Shown in pieces: positions 31,726 to 41,472 of a stretch of 64,000 nt of DNA. Made by a program: the position numbers and the translations under genes. Numbering within the stretch: the first letter of the stretch is position 1; each line of letters begins with the position of its first letter. The DNA lies in the NCBI GenBank assembly GCA_902799345.1, contig CADBZW010000009.1, positions 120,563 through 184,562 on the forward strand, read 5' to 3'. This stretch comes from an uncultured Bacteroidia bacterium (GTDB lineage Bacteria > Bacteroidota > Bacteroidia > Bacteroidales > F082). The notes beneath the pieces are model-generated. The model saw nothing but the letters and a program-made list of their open reading frames with translations, searched no databases and had not been told where the DNA came from.

Positions 31726-33480
31726 TCAGTTCTTTCCGAGTTTCTTCACAATGGCGTCATAATGCTCCTGATAGGTGGCGTCGGGTTCTTTCAGTAGTTT
31801 CAAGGCTTTCTTCATGTACTTTTCGGCTTCCTGATATTCGCCTTTCTTGTAGAGCACCCAAGCGTGCGTGTCGAGGTAAGTCGGGTTGTCGGGTTCGGCT
31901 GTGATGGCCTTCGTTGACATCTCAAGGGCCTTGTCGAGGTCTTGGCTTTTCACGGCGAGGTAATAGGCGTAGTTGTTGAGCACCAACACGTTGTCGGGGT
32001 CGTTGCGCAGGGTGCGTTCGTAGGCATCAAAGGCCTTTTCCTCCTCGCCTTGTTCATGGTAGATGTCGCCCAAGAAAGCGTCGAAGTTGGCCATCTGCAC
32101 CTTGTCCGTGGTGTATCTCCTCCCCTTCTCCAGGTAGGTGATGGCGTCGTCGTTCATCTTGAGCACGGCACTGGCCACGCCCGCGTACCAATAGAACACG
32201 GGCTGCATGGGATAGTATTTCAAGGCGGCGATGGCGTGTTCGCGAACGGCCTCGTTCTCGTTGAGGTGGCTCTCGCTGACGATGAGGTTTTGCCATGAGT
32301 AGAAGTCGGTGCTGTCGATGGCCAAGGATTTTTGGTATTGTTCCTTGGCTTTCACGGCGTTTTCCTCGATGAGGTAATACGAGCCAAGGATGAGGTAGCC
32401 GAGTTTGTTGTCGGGGTGGGTCTCGACGAAGGCCTCACCGCATTGCCGTGCCTGCTCGCTGACGTTGGGCGCGCTTTGGTATTTGTTCATCCAATAGTCG
32501 TAGGTGTTGGCTTTGGTGGTGAGGTCGAGGTTTTTGTTGCGGATGGCATTCAGCAGCTCGTTGAAGGCTTTGTTCGTCTCGCCGTTCATCTCATAGAGTT
32601 CGAGCAGCGAGATGTTGATATACGGATGCTCCGGGTTGACTTCCTTCATCCTCTCGTAGGTCTTCAGCGCGTCTTTGGTTTTACCATTTTCGGCGTAAAG
32701 CTGTGCCAACAGGCCGTAGTAGCGAAGGTTGTCGGGGTTTTGCTTGATGAGTTTCTCCAGCTCAGTGACCACCTTTTTTGTGTTGCCTTGGCGTCGGTAG
32801 ACGCTAAGGCGTTGCTCGGTGATTAACTCGTTCGCGCCCACCATCTCTTCCAGGACATCCATCTTTTTCAGTGCCTTGTCGTATTGCTCGGTGACGAGGT
32901 AGGCATCGATGAGCTCGCTCAGCATGTCGGGGTCGTCGGGGTAGGTCTTGGTGAGACCTTCATAGAGTTTGATGAAGTCGTCGTATTGCTCCAGGTTGCG
33001 GTAGAATAAGCCCAACCGCATCTGGTACCATTTGTTCTCGGGGTTGAGTTGTGCGGCTTTCTGGATCATGTTGAAAGCCTCTTCGATGCGACCGGCGTTG
33101 TAGTACTGTTCGCTCAACTCGTACATGGAGGCGTGGTCGTTGGGCCCAAAACGCAGCGCCTGCTCGAAGTTGCGGATGGCGCCGTCTGTATCCTCACGGT
33201 ACTTGCTTTGCAGGCCATCGGAGAAGTAGTTGGCATTTTTGCGCTTGTCAGGTAGGTCTTGGAACAAGGAGCCTATGTCTTGGGCCGCGACACTGGCTGA
33301 AAGAGCGAATACAAACAGTAAGGAGAATATCGACCTTTTACCGTCATGGCGGAGGCACATCCGCCATCTCCTGCGCATAGAGACAAGACTCTTCTGCTCA
33401 GGAGATTGCGGGTCAATCGCGGTTCTGAGACCGCGATGAAGACCGCAATGACGTTTAAAGGGGTTGTTTTGGTTTTTCAT
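31726..33480 (-). CDS. secreted TPR protein
   Basis: A 584-residue protein made almost wholly of tetratricopeptide repeats from about residue 70 onwards (NFEQALRFGPNDHASMYELSE, KAAQLNPENKWYQMRLG, KALKLLKEP). The signal-peptide core is at 48-64 (IFSLLFVFALSASVAAQ), preceded by a 47-residue N-region, 36 of whose residues come from an interspersed repeat. A periplasmic scaffold role is likely. It stands in the conserved order dut, TPR, DUF4292, EnvC-like. ATG 33480 is used; the upstream in-frame extension is antisense to dut and has no family character. Confidence 0.85.
   Translation of the reverse strand: MKNQNNPFKRHCGLHRGLRTAIDPQSPEQKSLVSMRRRWRMCLRHDGKRSIFSLLFVFALSASVAAQDIGSLFQDLPDKRKNANYFSDGLQSKYREDTDGAIRNFEQALRFGPNDHASMYELSEQYYNAGRIEEAFNMIQKAAQLNPENKWYQMRLGLFYRNLEQYDDFIKLYEGLTKTYPDDPDMLSELIDAYLVTEQYDKALKKMDVLEEMVGANELITEQRLSVYRRQGNTKKVVTELEKLIKQNPDNLRYYGLLAQLYAENGKTKDALKTYERMKEVNPEHPYINISLLELYEMNGETNKAFNELLNAIRNKNLDLTTKANTYDYWMNKYQSAPNVSEQARQCGEAFVETHPDNKLGYLILGSYYLIEENAVKAKEQYQKSLAIDSTDFYSWQNLIVSESHLNENEAVREHAIAALKYYPMQPVFYWYAGVASAVLKMNDDAITYLEKGRRYTTDKVQMANFDAFLGDIYHEQGEEEKAFDAYERTLRNDPDNVLVLNNYAYYLAVKSQDLDKALEMSTKAITAEPDNPTYLDTHAWVLYKKGEYQEAEKYMKKALKLLKEPDATYQEHYDAIVKKLGKN
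33342..33453 (-). repeat. three-hairpin interspersed repeat, copy 2 (inside TPR gene)
   Basis: A 112-bp copy, 21 bp longer than copy 1 in its middle, translated in the same frame (KRHCGLHRGLRTAIDPQSP). It sits between codon 9 and the hydrophobic core of the signal peptide. Confidence 0.85.
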
Positions 33481-33505
33481 TATGATGATGTTATTTGTTT
33501 GGTTT

Positions 33506-33943
33506 TTAGTTTTTACCAGTGTGTCCAAAGCCTCCTGCGCCACGCTCGGTCTCCGAAAGGACCTCCACTTGCTCGGTCTCGACTTGTTCGCAACGGGCGA
33601 TGACGAGCTGGGCGATGCGGTCGCCGCTGTTGATGACAAAGGCCTTATCCGACAAGTTGATGAGGATGACGCACACCTGTCCGCGGTAGTCGGCATCGAT
33701 GGTGCCGGGCGAGTTCAAGACGGTGATGCCGCTCTTGATGGCCAGGCCGCTGCGGGGACGCACTTGTCCTTCGTAGCTTTCGGGGATTTCCATATAGAGG
33801 CCCGTGGGCACCAAGGAACGTTGCATGGGTTCAAGGGTGATGGGGCCTTCGGGCAGGTAGGCGCGGAGATCCAAGCCGGCTGAGTTTTTGGTCTCGTAGG
33901 CGGGCAGGGGGTTATTGGATTGGTTGACGATGCGGAGTTTCAT
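33506..33943 (-). CDS. dut: dUTP diphosphatase
   Basis: A 145-residue trimeric dUTPase hydrolysing dUTP to dUMP and pyrophosphate, keeping uracil out of DNA. All five motifs are visible: NSAGLDLRA (20-28), [11 protein letters not shown] (62-72), [18 protein letters not shown] (77-94), GDRIAQLVI (106-114) and the C-terminal [10 protein letters not shown] (134-143). The substrate Asp is in GTIDADYRG. It is first in the dut-TPR-DUF4292-EnvC-like set, 25 nt before the TPR start. Confidence 0.96.
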   Translation of the reverse strand: MKLRIVNQSNNPLPAYETKNSAGLDLRAYLPEGPITLEPMQRSLVPTGLYMEIPESYEGQVRPRSGLAIKSGITVLNSPGTIDADYRGQVCVILINLSDKAFVINSGDRIAQLVIARCEQVETEQVEVLSETERGAGGFGHTGKN

Positions 33944-33975
33944 ATTTGAGATTCAATATTTAAAGATTCAAAGAT

Positions 33976-35478
33976 TTAGGATTTAGAGATTTTTCTTTTG
34001 GCGAATGCGACAACGCCCTTCACCAAGTCCTTCTCCCTCCAGCAGATGAAGGCGAAGAAGACCAGCAACAGGGCGGTGTTCACGACCAAGGTCCATACGG
34101 TGCTCTCGATGTGGATATATTTTTGGGCGAAATATAACGCAATAGCCACGGCAAAATAGAGGAATGCAGATTTCAAATCGTATGGTATAGGAGCCTTTTT
34201 CTGCCCAACAAAATAGGACAGCACCATACAGGTGGCATAACCCGCAAAACCTCCCCAGGCGCAAGCCATGTAGCCGTATTGTGGCACAAAGATGAAGTTA
34301 ATGGTGAGCAACACTGCACAACCGATGCCAGAGAAGATGGCGCCCCACCAGGTCTCATCGGTGAGCTTGTACCAAAACGACAAATTGAAATAAATGCCCA
34401 TAAAGATTTCGGCCATCATCACGATGGGCACCACGCCCAGACCTTCGCGATAGTCGGCTCCAACGAGATATTGCAACAGGGGCATATACATTACTACGGC
34501 GAGGAAAGCCAATAGCGTGAAGATTATGAAATACTTCATCACGGTGGCTTGGGTCTCCTTGTCGGCCGTGTCGCGCTTGCCGCCGAAAACGAAGGGCTCG
34601 TAAGCATAGCGGAAGGCTTGCGTGATCATCGCCATAATCATGGCTATCTTGACGCAGGCGCCATAGATGCCGAGTTGTTCCTCGCCTTCGAGACCCGGGA
34701 CGATTTTCTTGAAGACAATCTTGTCGGCCACTTGGTTGAGAATGCCGGCTAAGCCTAAGAGCAGAATAGGCCAAGTGTATTTCAGCATTTCTTTTAGCAG
34801 GTCACGGTCGATGCCGGTGCGCAGTTTCTTGATTTCGGGGATAAAGCCCAAAAACACCAGCGTGGTGCAAATCAAGTTGGCGATGAAGATATAACCCACT
34901 TGATAGCTGGTGTGATACCATTCCATTATTGTTGGGAAGCGACCTTGGAGATAGGGCGCTACGTAGAAAATGAAGATGTTGAGCAATAGACTCAAGACAA
35001 TGAACGAGAGTTTCAGCGTCATGAACTTGATGGGACGGTTTTCATAGCGAAGCCTCGCGAAAAGGATGGACTGAAAAGCATCAAAAGCCACGATGATGGC
35101 CATGATCTCCACAAATTCGGGATGTAAGGCATAATCCAAGGCTCCAGCGATAGGTTTCAAGAATACAGAAACCAAGATGAGGAAAACCAGCGAGACAAAA
35201 CCGACGGAAAGCCCTGCCGTTGAAAACGCCTTGTTTGGATTCACGTTCTCCTTGTTGGAGAAGCGGAAAAAGGTGGTTTCCATGCCAAAGGTAAGGATGA
35301 CGAGAAGCAAAGCGGTATAGGCATAAAGGTTTGTCACGATGCCATATCCACCGGATTCTGCGGCCATCCTATGGGTGTGGATGGGCACCAGCATGTAGTT
35401 CAAGAACCTGCCGATGATGCTGCTGAGGCCGTAGATGGCGGTTTGCTTCGCCAAGGATCCTAATCTGTTTTCTGCCAT
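33976..35478 (-). CDS. oligosaccharide flippase (Wzx/MATE-like)
   Basis: A 500-residue polytopic protein of the MOP superfamily with about 14 helices. The N-terminus reads SLAKQTAIYGLSSIIGRFLNYMLVPIHT, typical of polysaccharide exporters, and residues 60-90 carry FGMETTFFRFSNKEN. It should move undecaprenyl-linked oligosaccharides across the inner membrane. ATG 35478 (MAENRLGSLAKQ) is preferred to one at 35499 because the latter adds only a basic 7-residue tail. It is co-directional with dut but has its own 32-nt gap. The glycan it carries is unknown, although the manC operon is nearby. Confidence 0.87.
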   Translation of the reverse strand: MAENRLGSLAKQTAIYGLSSIIGRFLNYMLVPIHTHRMAAESGGYGIVTNLYAYTALLLVILTFGMETTFFRFSNKENVNPNKAFSTAGLSVGFVSLVFLILVSVFLKPIAGALDYALHPEFVEIMAIIVAFDAFQSILFARLRYENRPIKFMTLKLSFIVLSLLLNIFIFYVAPYLQGRFPTIMEWYHTSYQVGYIFIANLICTTLVFLGFIPEIKKLRTGIDRDLLKEMLKYTWPILLLGLAGILNQVADKIVFKKIVPGLEGEEQLGIYGACVKIAMIMAMITQAFRYAYEPFVFGGKRDTADKETQATVMKYFIIFTLLAFLAVVMYMPLLQYLVGADYREGLGVVPIVMMAEIFMGIYFNLSFWYKLTDETWWGAIFSGIGCAVLLTINFIFVPQYGYMACAWGGFAGYATCMVLSYFVGQKKAPIPYDLKSAFLYFAVAIALYFAQKYIHIESTVWTLVVNTALLLVFFAFICWREKDLVKGVVAFAKRKISKS

Positions 35479-35535
35479 AAGGTTTTTCTTTCCTTTCACA
35501 AACGCTAAATTACACTTTATATTGGGTTGATTTCA

Positions 35536-38526
35536 TTATTTCGGTAGTTCGATGACAAACGTCGCCCCCTCCCCTTCTTGGCTTTCGAAGGTAATCGTTC
35601 CACCGGCGGCCTGCACGATGTTGTAGGTCAGCGAAAGCCCCACGCCCGAGCCGCCCGACTTGGTGGTGAAGTTAGGCAGGAAGATGCGTTCTTTGTCGTC
35701 TTCCTTGATGCCCTTGCCGTTGTCTTTTACACTGATGACAAAGGCCTTCCCTGTGTCCTTCAAGCTCACCTCAATACGGCCGTTAGGTTGCGTTCCGGTG
35801 GCCTGCGTGGCATTCTTAATGATGTTGCCAATGGCACTGTTGAGGTTAGTCTTGTCGCCGTTGTAGGTATGGTCTTTGGCCTTGTCGTAGTCGTAGATAA
35901 ATTCAATGTTGTCCGCGTTGTCGTAGAGGTTCACCACGTTTTGGACCAACTCTGCCAGGTCCAAAGGCGCGGGATGGTTTTCGGGAAGTTTGGCATAGGT
36001 CGAGAACGACGAGGCGATGTCGGAAAGGGCATCGATTTGCTCGATGAGCGTGTTCGTGGTTCGCTGTATCTGTTCGGGTGTGGCCTTGCCGTTTTCGATG
36101 TTGCGTTGCAGCAACTGCACGCTTAACCGCATCGGGGTGAGTGAGTTTTTGATTTCGTGGGCCACCTGTCGCGCCACACCTCTCCATGCCGACTCTGCCG
36201 TGGTCCTTTTCAATTCTGCTGCACTTTTTTCCAGCTCCACGATGAGTTGGTTGTACTGCTTCACCAAGGCCCCGATTTCGTCATTGTCGTTCCATTCGAT
36301 AGGCTCGTTTTTCTGGTCGATTTTGATGTCGCCGAGTTTGTTCTGAATCAAGGCCAAGGGTTGTGTCAGTCGTTGGGTAAGGTGCAAGATGAGAATGAGC
36401 GCTACGCCGAGCAGTATCAATATGATGTTGATATAGGTAAGCATAAAGTCCTTGATTTCTTTATGCAGGTCCGTGGTGCTCGAGAAGTAGGGCGTGTTGA
36501 GGTAGGCTAAAGTGTTTCCGTTTTCGTCAGCGACAGGGATGTAGGCCGACTCGTATGCACCCTTGCCAAGATTTTCTTGATGTGTGAAATAGAGTTCTTT
36601 GTTTCTGTAAAGGTTTTGATAGGCTACGGCGTTCATCAAGGGCGCTTGCAGGTTGAGTTCGTAAATCTCGGGTCGGGTGGTAGCCAGGAGCTGACCGTTG
36701 AGTTGGTATAGATTGAGGTCGGTGAAGAAAGTGCCTGCATAGTGACGTAAAATCTCGTTCCAATCGTCTTTCGTCGCCGTTCGCAACAAGGTCTTGAAGT
36801 CCAAGTCGTTACGCATCTCCATGCAGAGGGTTCTCGTGGTCTCGAATTGTGTGTCGCGTGTCTTTTGATTGTAGATGCTTCGCATGTAAATCACTGAGAC
36901 GGGTCCGATGACCACCACCGAGATGCCGATGGTCATTAAAATGATGGCTTGTAGTCGTTTGCGGAAGCTCTTGTTGTGTCGTTTCTCCTCTTTGGGTTTC
37001 GTTAGTAAAACGATGGCCAAAAACGGGATGGTGAGACCGAGGAAAAAGACGGCAAAAGGTGCGGTTTTCTCCGAGAAGGCTTTTGTCGGGGTGCTGATGA
37101 CCAACGCGTTGTTTTCGTTTTGTATGGTGGCGTAATGTTTGTACCGTTTGCTATAGGCAAAGTCGTGGTCCTTGAGTTTCAAGCCATTGAGGAAATTTGG
37201 ATACACATAGCGCCCGTATTTGTAGACGAGTTGGTTCTCGCGGTAGCTGGCCACCGAATAGTCATACGGCGTTTGGTTATTCGTCTCTTGCAGTAGTTGT
37301 GGGAATCCGAAGCCTTCTGGTGCTATGGGTTTGTAGAACTCAAAATACAGTGTCTTTTTCTGTAAAGAGTCTTTGGAGACGATTACAATCTCTCCGAGAT
37401 AGTTCGGATCGAGTGTGTAGTATTCGATAAAATGCAGCCCCGCCCCTACCCTTTTCTGTTTGTTATTGGCCAGTTTTTCCATGAAATAGGCGTCACATTC
37501 GGTGATGTAGCCCTCAGGTTGTATGGCGATCTCTTCGCCTGGCGCACAAAGGGTCAGTGTGGCGTTATAGGCCTGCATGGTTTCGTCGAAGAGAAATTCT
37601 TTGGAGTAGCCCAGGATGACTTCCGAGAGCACGTTGCTTTCTGCAAACACCATCTGCCTGATGTTGGTGTCGGCTTTGATTTGCTCCGCAAAAATGGTAT
37701 AGCTGTCTTCGAAATCGGTATCGCGTTTCTCCATGAGTTTTTCTGCCAACTGTTTCATCTGCTCGTTCTCTTGTTTCACGCTTATCTTATAATAAACGTA
37801 GGTGCCTAAGATTGCCACCAGTAGGATGATGGCCATCCCGATTTCTACAATTTTATATAGGTTTCTTTGTTTCTTTGCCGATTTCTTTTGTCCGCCAAAG
37901 ATGAGAATGAGGCTTATGATGAGAAGTAGGACGAAAGGTACTGGCCACAGATAACGGTAGGGTTGTTTGAGTTGCGGTTTTCCTTCGATTTGGTATTGAC
38001 CGATGACCTTGCCTGCGCTGTTTATGATAGGTACTCCTGCGCTGTTTTCTTGAAGGACGAAATGAGCGTCTATGTATCTTGGCAGGACCTGGTTTTGGTT
38101 GGCGAAGTATGGGTTTTCGATTTGGTAGTTGGTGTTGATCTGCTTGTAGACATAATACGTCATTGCCCCGCTTTGGTATGATTTCACGTAATAATTGCCC
38201 GATAGCAAAGAACAGATTGTGTCGTGTCCTAGCAAAGCCTTGCGTTTCATCAGCTTCGCGTTGACGTCGTTTCGGTTCCAGAACACCAGGGTGTCGCTCA
38301 TGAACACGGTGAGTCCGGTTTGGTTTTTCTCCAGCTCCTCGTGGTTGAGGCCTTTCGAAATCAAGGTTTGCATTTCCTTGTCCATTCCGAGCACCGACTT
38401 TTGGATGTTCTGCTGAATGTGGTTTTTTTTCAGGGAGAGCCAAAAGAAGCATCCGAGCAAAACACACAAGGTGATGCTCAGTGCAAATAGGAACCATCCG
38501 ATTTTCTTTCTTTTCCTACTCTCCAT
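35536..38526 (-). CDS. membrane sensor histidine kinase, NtrY-like
   Basis: A 996-residue kinase. Transmembrane segments are near 12-30, 200-215, 232-250, about 495-520, 535-560 and 690-715, with sensor domains between them. A HAMP-like segment follows, then the H box RQVAHEIKNSLTPMRLSVQLL (His near 770), the N box NLNSAIGNIIKNATQATG, G1 ISVKDNGKGI and G2 FTTKSGGSGVGLSLTYNIV. The H box with HEIKNSLTP is typical of NtrY/NtrB-like kinases that partner sigma-54 activators. No response regulator is adjacent. It could drive the sigma-54 promoters near 55.4 and 57.5 kb, but that link is speculation. Confidence 0.9.
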   Translation of the reverse strand: MESRKRKKIGWFLFALSITLCVLLGCFFWLSLKKNHIQQNIQKSVLGMDKEMQTLISKGLNHEELEKNQTGLTVFMSDTLVFWNRNDVNAKLMKRKALLGHDTICSLLSGNYYVKSYQSGAMTYYVYKQINTNYQIENPYFANQNQVLPRYIDAHFVLQENSAGVPIINSAGKVIGQYQIEGKPQLKQPYRYLWPVPFVLLLIISLILIFGGQKKSAKKQRNLYKIVEIGMAIILLVAILGTYVYYKISVKQENEQMKQLAEKLMEKRDTDFEDSYTIFAEQIKADTNIRQMVFAESNVLSEVILGYSKEFLFDETMQAYNATLTLCAPGEEIAIQPEGYITECDAYFMEKLANNKQKRVGAGLHFIEYYTLDPNYLGEIVIVSKDSLQKKTLYFEFYKPIAPEGFGFPQLLQETNNQTPYDYSVASYRENQLVYKYGRYVYPNFLNGLKLKDHDFAYSKRYKHYATIQNENNALVISTPTKAFSEKTAPFAVFFLGLTIPFLAIVLLTKPKEEKRHNKSFRKRLQAIILMTIGISVVVIGPVSVIYMRSIYNQKTRDTQFETTRTLCMEMRNDLDFKTLLRTATKDDWNEILRHYAGTFFTDLNLYQLNGQLLATTRPEIYELNLQAPLMNAVAYQNLYRNKELYFTHQENLGKGAYESAYIPVADENGNTLAYLNTPYFSSTTDLHKEIKDFMLTYINIILILLGVALILILHLTQRLTQPLALIQNKLGDIKIDQKNEPIEWNDNDEIGALVKQYNQLIVELEKSAAELKRTTAESAWRGVARQVAHEIKNSLTPMRLSVQLLQRNIENGKATPEQIQRTTNTLIEQIDALSDIASSFSTYAKLPENHPAPLDLAELVQNVVNLYDNADNIEFIYDYDKAKDHTYNGDKTNLNSAIGNIIKNATQATGTQPNGRIEVSLKDTGKAFVISVKDNGKGIKEDDKERIFLPNFTTKSGGSGVGLSLTYNIVQAAGGTITFESQEGEGATFVIELPK

Positions 38527-38672
38527 TTTGTCGTTTTCTTGATAACTACCCTTTTTTGTTGATATTGCGCAAGTTACAAAATATTGTTTCTAATCGTTTT
38601 TCTATGACTTGTCCAATTCCCTTTACAAAAATCGTTCAAAACCCGTTAAATTGGCTAAAAACGGCCAAATTT

Positions 38673-39557
38673 TTAATTTTCCCGTTTTTTCTTAAAAATA
38701 TACACCATGCTTGACCACTCTCCTGAGCGTCTTGCTTTGCAGTTGGAGACTAATCCCCTGTATGCCCCTTTAATTAGCGGGAATTTATGGTGTTTGTATT
38801 GTTCGCTCATATAGGAAATGTAGTAGGCATCCCAAATGAGTTTATCCGTTTTCTTTAGTTCTAATCCGCTGGCTTTGAATATCTTAGTTATGGTTTGTTT
38901 GTTGAAATGGTTGAGATGTCGTGGCACGTCGTATGCTGCCCAGTGCTCCTTATAGTATTGTCCGTCATAGGATTTATAGTTGGGTACAGCGATGACGATT
39001 CTTCCTTTGGGCTTTACAAGTCGTTGTAATTGTGTTACTTGCCATTTTAAATCATCCACATGTTCCAATACATGCCACATGGTGATGAGGTCGAATGATG
39101 CATCCGGCAGGTTTTCTAGTTCTTCGCTTCTTATGATATCAGCTTTTACTCTTGTCTTGGCTATGGTTTTGGCGTCGTCCGCCGGTTCCACTCCTAAGCA
39201 TTGCCACCCCTTCTCTTCTACTGTGTGGATAAAATCGCCTACTCCACAACCGATATCCATCATGCTCCCAGTTTCTATTCCTTCTGTTGACAATTTGTAT
39301 TTATGCTTCAAATTGACTTTTTTGACGCTTTCATAAATGTTTGGAATGAATCCTTTTTTGTTTTCTTGGTGGCTATAATACTCTTTGGATTTATAGTAAT
39401 CCCCTATTTTATCTTTGGACGGTCTGGGCATGGTGTATAACAATCCGCAGTTGAGACATTCACAAATATGGAAGTCTTCTTTGCTCAGGAACTCGTCTTT
39501 CAACCATAGGTTGATTTGCGCTTTATCTGATTCGCACCATGGGCATTTGTTATTCAT
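38673..39557 (-). CDS. zinc-ribbon class I SAM-dependent methyltransferase
   Basis: A 294-residue protein with an N-terminal zinc ribbon (CPWCESDK, then CECLNCGLLY) and a Rossmann methyltransferase domain of the Methyltransf_23 type. The SAM motif is MMDIGCGVGDFIHTV (about 99-113), with motif II GVEPADDA and later LITMWHVLEHVDDL. It is soluble. Relatives are common in surface-sugar loci, where they methylate sugars. The substrate here is unknown. It follows mnmG by 31 nt, with a parS-like site in the gap. Confidence 0.87.
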   Translation of the reverse strand: MNNKCPWCESDKAQINLWLKDEFLSKEDFHICECLNCGLLYTMPRPSKDKIGDYYKSKEYYSHQENKKGFIPNIYESVKKVNLKHKYKLSTEGIETGSMMDIGCGVGDFIHTVEEKGWQCLGVEPADDAKTIAKTRVKADIIRSEELENLPDASFDLITMWHVLEHVDDLKWQVTQLQRLVKPKGRIVIAVPNYKSYDGQYYKEHWAAYDVPRHLNHFNKQTITKIFKASGLELKKTDKLIWDAYYISYMSEQYKHHKFPLIKGAYRGLVSNCKARRSGEWSSMVYIFKKKREN

Positions 39558-39566
39558 TTTCTCTTG

Positions 39567-39582
39567 TGTTTCATGTGGAACA
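39567..39582. promoter_or_regulatory. parS-like site, downstream of mnmG
   Basis: TGTTTCATGTGGAACA matches TGTTNCACGTGNAACA except for one base (T for C at position 8). It lies 7 nt past the mnmG stop. Confidence 0.55.
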
Positions 39583-39588
39583 ATTGTT

Positions 39589-41460
39589 CTATCTTCCTAA
39601 GAATATGGCTAATACGTTGATGTCCGCCGGAGAAATGCCACTGATTCTTGAGGCTTCTCCAAGGGTTTTAGGTTGGTATTTGTTGAGCTTTTCTCTCGAT
39701 TCGTAGGATAACGATTGTAAACTATGGAAATCGAAATTTTTGGGAAGTTTTACGTTCTCCAGTCGTCTGAGTTTATCTGCTAGCTCATTTTCTTTTTCTA
39801 TATAACTCGCATATTTGATTTCAATCTCGGCTTCCTCCAGACATTCTTTTATGAATCTGTCTTGGGTTCTGTAATTCTCTAATGAGGATAGCACCTCTAT
39901 CATTTCGTTTAAATTGATTTGTGGTCTCAATAAGAGATAGGACAGCTTCTTTTTTTGGTCTATCTTGGAGCTTTCCTTCTGCTCTAACAATCCGTTGATC
40001 TCGTCGGGATAGGCGTAGCTTTCGTTCAGGAATTGTTTTATGTCTTCGACTTTTTGGCGTTTCTCAAGGTATTTTTCATACCTGTCTTCTTTTGCTAATC
40101 CGAGCTTATAAGATAATTTTGTCAATCGTGCATCAGCATTGTCTTGTCGTAAGAGGATGCGATATTCTGCACGGCTTGTGAACATTCTGTAGGGCTCATC
40201 CACGCCTTTGGTGATGAGGTCGTCAATTAACACACCGATATAGGCCTCTGTCCTTGACAAAACCAGAGGCTCTTCATCGCGTAGTGCCAATGCTGCGTTG
40301 ATACCGGCCATCATTCCTTGACATGCTGCCTCCTCGTATCCTGTGGTGCCGTTGATTTGTCCGGCGAAATACAAGCCGTGCCTCAACCTTGTCTCTAATG
40401 AATGGTGCAGCTGCTCTGGTGGAAAATAGTCGTATTCTATGGCATAGCCAGGCCTGAAGATTTTGGCGTTTTCGAAGCCTTCGATTTGTCGCAGTGCTTC
40501 ATATTGGATGTAATCTGGCAAAGATGAGCTGAAGCCGTTGAGATAATATTCTTCCGTGGTCCAGCCTTCAGGCTCCACAAAGAGTTGGTGGCTGTCTTTT
40601 CCTGCGAAACGCTCGATTTTATCCTCGATGCTCGGGCAATATCTTGGCCCTACACCTTGGATTCTGCCGTTGAACATAGGTGAGTATTTGAAGCCTTTGC
40701 GTAGGGTTTCGTGTACTTTTAATGACGTATGTGCTATCCAGCAGCTTCTTTGTTTCTGTATCTTGAACGGCTCGGTATAAGAGAACCCCACGACTTCATC
40801 GTCGCCCTTTTGTTCTATGAGCTTGCTGAAGTCTATGGTTCTGCCGTCGATGCGGACGGGCGTACCTGTCTTCAGTCTCTTGGCTTCAAAACCGAATTCT
40901 TTCAGTTGTTCCGTGATGCCGTGGCTGGCCACTTCGCCCATCCTTCCCCCGGGAAAATGCTGTTCGCCGATATGAATCAAACCGTTGAGGAAGGTGCCGT
41001 TGGTGAGGATGACCGCCTTGCTTTCGATGTCGCCACCCATCATGGTTTTGACGCCTTTCACTTGGTCGCCGTCGATGATGAGACCCAACACAGTGTCTTG
41101 CCAGAAGTCTACGTTGGGCGTCTTTTCAAGTAGGCTTCGCCATTCGGCGGAGAACATCATCTTGTCGCTTTGGCAACGGGGACTCCACATGGCGGGTCCT
41201 TTCGACTTATTGAGCATCCTGAATTGGATCATGGTGCGGTCGCTGACGATGCCCGAGTAGCCTCCCATGGCGTCGATTTCGCGCACAATCTGTCCCTTGG
41301 CGATGCCGCCCATGGCGGGGTTGCACGACATGGAGGCCATCAGCCGCAAGTCCATGGTGACGAGCAGGACCTTGCTGCCCATGTTGGCCGCCGCCGCTGC
41401 CGCCTCGCATCCTGCGTGACCGGCGCCTACAACGATGATATCATACGGTTCAAAATACAT
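39589..41460 (-). CDS. mnmG: tRNA uridine-5-carboxymethylaminomethyl(34) synthesis enzyme
   Basis: A 623-residue MnmG (GidA) protein. With MnmE it modifies the wobble uridine of several tRNAs, using FAD and methylenetetrahydrofolate. The FAD-binding GAGHAGCEAAAAAANMG lies at 12-28; further signatures are SCNPAMGGIAKGQIVREID (46-64), the KSKGPAMWSPRCQ loop and ATGTFLNGLIHIG-like TNGTFLNGLIHIGEQ. The C-terminal helical domain that binds MnmE is complete (ISGISPADINVLAIFL). Length is normal for the family. mnmG lies close to the replication origin in many bacteria, and here it is bracketed by two parS-like sites. Confidence 0.97.
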   Translation of the reverse strand: MYFEPYDIIVVGAGHAGCEAAAAAANMGSKVLLVTMDLRLMASMSCNPAMGGIAKGQIVREIDAMGGYSGIVSDRTMIQFRMLNKSKGPAMWSPRCQSDKMMFSAEWRSLLEKTPNVDFWQDTVLGLIIDGDQVKGVKTMMGGDIESKAVILTNGTFLNGLIHIGEQHFPGGRMGEVASHGITEQLKEFGFEAKRLKTGTPVRIDGRTIDFSKLIEQKGDDEVVGFSYTEPFKIQKQRSCWIAHTSLKVHETLRKGFKYSPMFNGRIQGVGPRYCPSIEDKIERFAGKDSHQLFVEPEGWTTEEYYLNGFSSSLPDYIQYEALRQIEGFENAKIFRPGYAIEYDYFPPEQLHHSLETRLRHGLYFAGQINGTTGYEEAACQGMMAGINAALALRDEEPLVLSRTEAYIGVLIDDLITKGVDEPYRMFTSRAEYRILLRQDNADARLTKLSYKLGLAKEDRYEKYLEKRQKVEDIKQFLNESYAYPDEINGLLEQKESSKIDQKKKLSYLLLRPQINLNEMIEVLSSLENYRTQDRFIKECLEEAEIEIKYASYIEKENELADKLRRLENVKLPKNFDFHSLQSLSYESREKLNKYQPKTLGEASRISGISPADINVLAIFLGR

Positions 41461-41472
41461 GCTCTCGTTTGG

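Noticed and set aside
33481-33696. 72-codon N-terminal extension of the TPR protein
   Set aside because: It lies antisense-frame over dut and precedes a well-placed ATG and signal peptide.
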